Positions 7,968 to 11,767 of a stretch of DNA of 11,767 nucleotides are shown here, piece by piece. Source of the DNA: an uncultured Bryobacterales bacterium. GTDB taxonomy: Bacteria > Acidobacteriota > Terriglobia > Bryobacterales > Bryobacteraceae. Below the pieces are notes generated by a model. That model was not told the origin of the DNA. It ran no database searches and saw only the letters and a program-made list of their open reading frames with translations. Numbering within the stretch: position 1 is the stretch's first letter; every line of letters begins with the position of its first letter. Made by a program: the position numbers and the translations under genes. The DNA lies in contig CALMAV010000389.1 of NCBI GenBank assembly GCA_937859895.1, forward strand, positions 1-11,767, given 5' to 3'.

Positions 7968-9701
7968 TTATTGAGCAAACGGAAGAAGTTTCACTGATCC
8001 ATTCAAGGCAGAAGGTTGATCAGGATAGACGACCCAGACCTTACGTCCGCGTGCAGCGTAGTACTGAGCAAGGGCTCGGTCTGACTCGGGGGACACTTCA
8101 CGCGCCCAGATAATTGGGCTGCTTTGAAAATCAGCAGAGTTGTACACCCACTCTTCTCCGACATCGTGGTTGGGACCATAGTGGACAAAGATCAACGCCT
8201 TCTTGCCGTCTTGTAGCACTTTTTTCTGAAGGCTGGCTGGATGGATGTCGCGGGGTGTGCCGAGGGCCCACTGCAAAGGCCAGTAGCTTAGCTTCCAATG
8301 CTGAGCATAAGCAATTGCCGGAAGCGCGGCCATGAGCAAGCACCCTGCAGGAATCATTCGCGAAAGAAATAATCCCACCGGTCTGGCTTTGGGACGCCAG
8401 CGTCGAAGCCGTTGCAATCCGTAGACAAGCATCGCCAGCCAGGCAGAAAAAAAAGGCGCCGCATAGTGAGGGTAGAACCAGACAACTTGAATTAGAGTCA
8501 AAGACGCGCCTATCAGTGCAGCCTTCCAGAGTATGTGCTTAGCTCGTTCCTTCTTCGCTTCTGCAGTCCTTAGAAACATAAGTGCAAGGACGGGGATTGT
8601 TAGTAGCGGCCCACAAAAGAAAATCCAGATGTTCTTCGCTTTTCGCACTATCTCAGGAATTCCAAACTCTTCGCGTGTGGTTTGAAAAAGGGTGGCTTCA
8701 GCTTCGTACACGCGGCGTAACGATGCGCTCTTATAGGTCGGCTCCGGTCTAAGATGACCCCAGATAAACAGCGGCGCAAAAGCGTAGTGGCTGCGGTCTT
8801 CCAGATACGGCAGGCGAAGTGGGTTGCCTGTTACACGCGAGTTGTAGAAGAGCATGGCTGCTGCTGTAACGAGTAAGATGGAGAAAAATGGGAGCAGGAC
8901 GGATGGCTTCAGCAGATCAGTAACGGTTCGCCCGCGAAGTTTTAAGACGAGCAGAATAGTAAGTGAAATTACCACCAGGGCCGAACCTTCGTAAGGTCTG
9001 CTATTTGCCAGAATAGCTATGCCGAGCCCCGCCGCAACAGCAGGCAAGGGCCTAGCCTTAGGGAGGAGACGCGCTGTGCCGCCGAGTAGTAGCGCACCCC
9101 CAAGAGCTGGAACCGCGCCGCCCCAGTAACTATTCATCCAGTAGCTTGTAAGTCCCCAGCGTGCCACGGCAAGAAGAGTTCCGGCGAAGGCCCAGGAAGT
9201 TGAGAACCAGGCTCTCAGTGTCCAGAAAGTAGCTGTACAAAGGAGAGCAACACTGAGGAGCACACCAATCCAAGGGACACCAAAGAGCCGCAGTCCGGCT
9301 GCCAGGCAGAGCCCCTGGGCAGGTGGGTACATGGACGTATAACTTGGCGTCAGCAGTATGTGAATGCTTTCGAAATGCTCCCTGAATGCCGGAGGGAGGT
9401 TAGTTAGACGCCCGGCAGCAAATGTCTGCGCAGCCAGTAAGTAGCTAAATTCGTCGTGCACTGACGGCTTCGGCACCGGGATAAACGGAAGAAGCAGGAC
9501 ACGCGCGACGATTATTCCGGTAAAGATGGTGATAGCTGCGGCTATGGAGTTGCGCGATAACCGAGTAATCTGAGACTCAACCCATTGAAAGCCGTCCGCG
9601 CCCTTTGTTGGAGCAGTCCAGCCAATAAGGAGAATAATAAGGGTAAAAATCAACTCGATAATTTGGCTGAAGTAGGTCGATGAAGACCACGAATGAAGCA
9701 A
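7968..9701 (-). CDS. Multi-spanning GT-C-like glycosyltransferase family protein, copy B
   Basis: This is a 577-residue integral membrane protein, probably a distant PMT/GT39-like glycosyltransferase. 'VHDEFSYLLAAQTFAAGRL' at 81-99 follows the first strong helix pair, and the Asp83-Glu84 pair sits where GT-C enzymes place their catalytic acid. 'YPPAQG' at 125-130 parallels the YPP motif of copy A. Other distinctive segments are 'YWMNSYWGGAVPALGGALLLGGTARL' (187-212), 'ANSRPYEG' (232-239) and 'WFYPHYAAPFFSAW' (408-421). After the last helix (about 447-466) a soluble C-terminal domain of about 110 residues follows. The start is inferred as TTG at 9701: no ATG or GTG lies between it and the upstream in-frame stop, and a weak GGGA sits 7 bases before it. 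It has little in common with copy A beyond fold-level motifs, so the pair is not a recent duplication. Proteins of this type are often annotated hypothetical. Confidence 0.82.
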   Translation of the reverse strand: MLHSWSSSTYFSQIIELIFTLIILLIGWTAPTKGADGFQWVESQITRLSRNSIAAAITIFTGIIVARVLLLPFIPVPKPSVHDEFSYLLAAQTFAAGRLTNLPPAFREHFESIHILLTPSYTSMYPPAQGLCLAAGLRLFGVPWIGVLLSVALLCTATFWTLRAWFSTSWAFAGTLLAVARWGLTSYWMNSYWGGAVPALGGALLLGGTARLLPKARPLPAVAAGLGIAILANSRPYEGSALVVISLTILLVLKLRGRTVTDLLKPSVLLPFFSILLVTAAAMLFYNSRVTGNPLRLPYLEDRSHYAFAPLFIWGHLRPEPTYKSASLRRVYEAEATLFQTTREEFGIPEIVRKAKNIWIFFCGPLLTIPVLALMFLRTAEAKKERAKHILWKAALIGASLTLIQVVWFYPHYAAPFFSAWLAMLVYGLQRLRRWRPKARPVGLFLSRMIPAGCLLMAALPAIAYAQHWKLSYWPLQWALGTPRDIHPASLQKKVLQDGKKALIFVHYGPNHDVGEEWVYNSADFQSSPIIWAREVSPESDRALAQYYAARGRKVWVVYPDQPSALNGSVKLLPFAQ

Positions 9702-9801
9702 TGAATAATCCCATCGAACTATACGGTAAGGTGAATTGATCGCCCATCATGCTGTACAGTTCACGAATCTACGACGATTGTAGTCGAGCGCAACCGAGAT
9801 T

Positions 9802-10671
9802 ATGGCATTGAACTTACTCATAGCAATTCCCGCTTTGAACGAAGAGGCGAGCATAGAGGCAATCATCCAGCGATCGCTGGAAGCTACGAATTACATCACT
9901 GCTCACTCACCAATTCAAAGTGTCGGGGTGACGGTTGTGAGTGATGGGTCCACGGATCGAACCGTTGAGCTAGCGCGGCAGTACCTTGATCGGGTCAAGC
10001 TAATCATCTTTGAAAAGAATAGGGGATACGGGGCGGCAATCCAGGAGGCATGGCAAACCTCAGATGCAGATTTGTTGGGCTTTCTGGATGCCGACGGTAC
10101 TTGTGAGCCTCGATTCTTTGCTGACCTTGCGCGTGCCTTGGAAGAGCAGGGTGGCGACATCGTGCTTGGGTGCCGCCTCAACAAAGAGACTAAGATGCCC
10201 TTGGTCCGGCAGACAGGGAATCTTTTGTTTGCGACACTCCTGACGATTCTTTCCGGCCGTTCTATCCGAGACACTGCTAGCGGTATGCGCATTGTCCGGC
10301 GGCAAGCTTACCAAAAGCTACGGCCACTGCCTGACGGGCTACACTTCACGCCGGCCATGAGCGCGCGCGCACTACTCGATCGCAAGAGCGGTTTGAAGCT
10401 GGTTGAGATTGATATGCCTTATCACGAGCGCGTAGGCAGATCGAAGCTGAACGTAGGAAAGGATGGTCTTCGATTTCTGAAGATTATTCTGGAAACTGCT
10501 GCAAAATATCGACCCGGACGACTAGCGGCTCTGGCGGCCGCAGGTGGCCTCACTATTTGCGGTATATCAACTTACTTAGTTCGCCGGTACCGGAGCGGTC
10601 CCCGCGTCCGCTCCACGTGGTCCGATCGCATAGACACGCCCTTGCGGGGCGTCAGCATAGATAGAAATTAG
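9802..10671 (+). CDS. GT2 polyprenyl-phosphate glycosyltransferase (DPM1-like), apparently shortened C-terminus
   Basis: This GT-A fold family 2 glycosyltransferase resembles dolichol-phosphate mannose synthase. Such enzymes transfer a hexose from a nucleotide sugar to a polyprenyl phosphate on the cytoplasmic face of the membrane. Visible motifs are 'IPALNEE' (9-15), 'VVSDGSTDRT' (45-54), 'EKNRGYGAAI' (71-80), the metal-binding 'DADG' (Asp96/Asp98), 'DTASGMRIVRR' (157-167) and 'HERVGRSKLNVGKDGLRF' (208-225). A single hydrophobic stretch at about 241-260 could anchor it. The last 30 residues are basic, look unlike a helix hairpin, and are encoded antisense to the end of the next gene. Many family members of this type carry two or more C-terminal helices, so this one may be truncated. 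The start ATG has a weak GAG five to six bases upstream. The likely role is to make the lipid-linked donor for neighbouring GT-C enzymes, inferred from context. Confidence 0.88.
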   Translation: MALNLLIAIPALNEEASIEAIIQRSLEATNYITAHSPIQSVGVTVVSDGSTDRTVELARQYLDRVKLIIFEKNRGYGAAIQEAWQTSDADLLGFLDADGTCEPRFFADLARALEEQGGDIVLGCRLNKETKMPLVRQTGNLLFATLLTILSGRSIRDTASGMRIVRRQAYQKLRPLPDGLHFTPAMSARALLDRKSGLKLVEIDMPYHERVGRSKLNVGKDGLRFLKIILETAAKYRPGRLAALAAAGGLTICGISTYLVRRYRSGPRVRSTWSDRIDTPLRGVSIDRN

Positions 10672-11767
10672 TCGGCCCTCCGCTATCAGATCACCTAAGA
10701 TCCAGGAAAACGCAGCGCCAGAGTCGTATAGGAGGAAGTTGGAGTGGGAAGCCGAGTAGGCTCGGTAGTCCTCGACATGTAAAGGCGCGACTTGTTGCAG
10801 GACTAACAGTCCGCGTTCGACTGTATCGGTACCTGTGTAGCGAAGCGCACGTCCAACATCTGCTAAGAACAAAAATCGCCCGGCATGATGGATGTCAGCC
10901 TGATAGGACATCTGAAAGAAGACATGCGGTCCGGCAATTACCAGCGGATGATGGGCGCTAACCTTTTGAAGGAATTGGAAAGTTCTGGCTTCGTTCTCTG
11001 AGTTACCTGCAAAGGTCTTACCCTCGCGCACAACAATAACGCTCCAGCAGACCAAAAGGGCCATTGCGCCAGTAAAGCCCAAGAGGGCACTACGCGCCCC
11101 TATTACTGACAGACTGAAAGCGAGCAGTATTGCGATTCCAAGTACGGCGTAAATGGCGTAGCGTGATGTGAATGCACCGGTTACGAATTTGGCAACAACG
11201 ATGGCAAGAACAGGGATCAGCACGAAGCCCAATGCCAGGATCATCTCGTGTATCGGTATAGCCACATGTGGTTCAGCCGGATGGCGAGTGCCGGATCTGA
11301 GCCAAACAGCAAACCCAGCCAGCAAGAGCAGGAGGAGCAGTGCAAAGGCAGAGGTGTATAGAAGATCCTCGTAGAAGCTGATCATCATGGTCCATTGCGG
11401 CTTGGCCCAAAACTTCCCTGCGTAGTGGGAAGACGCACGGAGCAATGGCAGGAAAAGCAACAGTGGAAAACCAGATGCCGCCAATGCGCAGTACATGGCG
11501 AGATCGAAACGGTGGCTTCTGAGCAAGCGGGCACACTCAGCAAGCGCGAACGGAAACAGAACCAGAATCGCGTAGTAGTGGCAAGCTAAGGCGGCAGCCA
11601 GGCACAGTGTCAGGCCTAGTAAAGACAAATTTCGTCCACTATGTTCGGTTGCGTGCTGCCAACAGAGAATTGCAAGGCCGCAAAAACCCATCACTAATCC
11701 GTACGGGCGTGCCTCATACGCGAAGTAAAAGGCATACGTAAGGAAGGGGAACATGAACGCGACTAGT
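10576..11767 (-). CDS. GT39-like membrane glycosyltransferase, copy C, N-terminus cut by window edge
   Basis: This is a multi-spanning membrane protein of the PMT/GT39 (PMT_2) type. The frame stays open past the internal ATG at 11754 to the right edge, so the true start is outside. About 396 residues are visible, while relatives are usually 480-600. Counting from that ATG, the key motif is 'YEARPYGL' at 13-20, characteristic of the third-to-fourth helix region of this family. The upstream part with the loop-1 acidic motif is therefore missing from the window. 'HYYAILVLFPFALAE' (59-73), hydrophobic helices at about 133-151, 170-190, 198-217 and 224-242, and 'SRYAIYAVLGIAIL' (197-210) are also typical. 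A soluble C-terminal region of about 150 residues follows. Its last 32 codons overlap, tail to tail, the end of the GT2 gene. The extreme C-terminus after 'RVYAIGPR' (372-380) is low-complexity Ala/Gly/Pro and may not be ancestral. Confidence 0.85.
   Translation of the reverse strand, partial: LVAFMFPFLTYAFYFAYEARPYGLVMGFCGLAILCWQHATEHSGRNLSLLGLTLCLAAALACHYYAILVLFPFALAECARLLRSHRFDLAMYCALAASGFPLLLFLPLLRASSHYAGKFWAKPQWTMMISFYEDLLYTSAFALLLLLLLAGFAVWLRSGTRHPAEPHVAIPIHEMILALGFVLIPVLAIVVAKFVTGAFTSRYAIYAVLGIAILLAFSLSVIGARSALLGFTGAMALLVCWSVIVVREGKTFAGNSENEARTFQFLQKVSAHHPLVIAGPHVFFQMSYQADIHHAGRFLFLADVGRALRYTGTDTVERGLLVLQQVAPLHVEDYRAYSASHSNFLLYDSGAAFSWILGDLIAEGRLISIYADAPQGRVYAIGPRGADAGTAPVPAN

Noticed and set aside
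9718..9723. TATAGT on the minus strand as a -10 box for the second GT-C gene.
   Set aside because: No acceptable -35 hexamer lies 16-18 bases upstream, and no extended -10 TG is present. Position alone is not enough.
9752..9759. CTGTACAG palindrome in the 100-bp divergent region before the GT2 gene, resembling an SOS-box end.
   Set aside because: An E. coli-type LexA box needs eight bases between CTGT and ACAG; here there are none. One 8-bp palindrome is expected by chance, and the flanking GTGAA/TTCAC arms have a different centre.

Overview
This window looks like chromosomal DNA from a Gram-negative soil-type bacterium. An outer-membrane TolC-family protein, a periplasmic binding protein and a sensor kinase with a periplasmic domain all require a double-membrane envelope. 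My best guess is Acidobacteriota (class Terriglobia). That rests on moderate GC (judged by eye, mid-50s percent), large GT-C membrane glycosyltransferases of a style common in that phylum, and hybrid kinase signalling. It is an inference from general resemblance, not a search result. No tRNA, rRNA, insertion sequence, CRISPR array or phage gene was seen.

Left part (1-4988, + strand): an apparent three-gene operon. It starts inside a TolC-family outer-membrane protein whose N-terminus lies outside the window. It continues 18 bp later with a PhnD-like periplasmic binding protein. It ends with a hybrid histidine kinase of about 1019 residues, whose start codon overlaps the previous stop (TGATG). 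The binding protein plus kinase resembles LuxP-LuxQ or TorT-TorS, where a periplasmic binding protein presents a ligand to a membrane hybrid kinase. The adjacent TolC gene suggests that export or envelope permeability is the linked response. The kinase has HAMP, GAF, HisKA, HATPase and two receiver domains but no Hpt domain, so its partner Hpt or regulator must lie elsewhere.

Middle and right part (5019-11767): five genes for sugar supply and envelope or lipid-linked glycosylation on strictly alternating strands. They are galE (-), a GT-C glycosyltransferase (+), a second GT-C protein (-), a GT2 polyprenyl-phosphate glycosyltransferase (+) and a third GT-C protein (-, cut by the window end). 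A plausible joint logic is that GalE interconverts UDP-hexoses, the GT2 enzyme loads a hexose onto a polyprenyl phosphate, and the GT-C enzymes use such lipid-linked sugars on the periplasmic side. Acceptors cannot be read from the sequence.

Non-coding DNA is scarce. The most structured piece is the 135-bp divergent region between galE and the first GT-C gene. It holds a strong sigma70-like promoter for galE (TTGACA-N17-TAAACT) placed so close to the start codon that the mRNA would be nearly leaderless, and two interlocking inverted repeats covering the -35 box. The convergent gene pairs are separated by only 30 bp and 24 bp, or overlap by 96 bp, with no recognisable intrinsic terminator. The 96-bp overlap is where the GT2 protein seems to have lost its usual C-terminal membrane region.

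I found no clear unprecedented system. The best candidates for follow-up are the binding-protein/kinase/TolC operon, the galE control region and the GT2/GT-C overlap.
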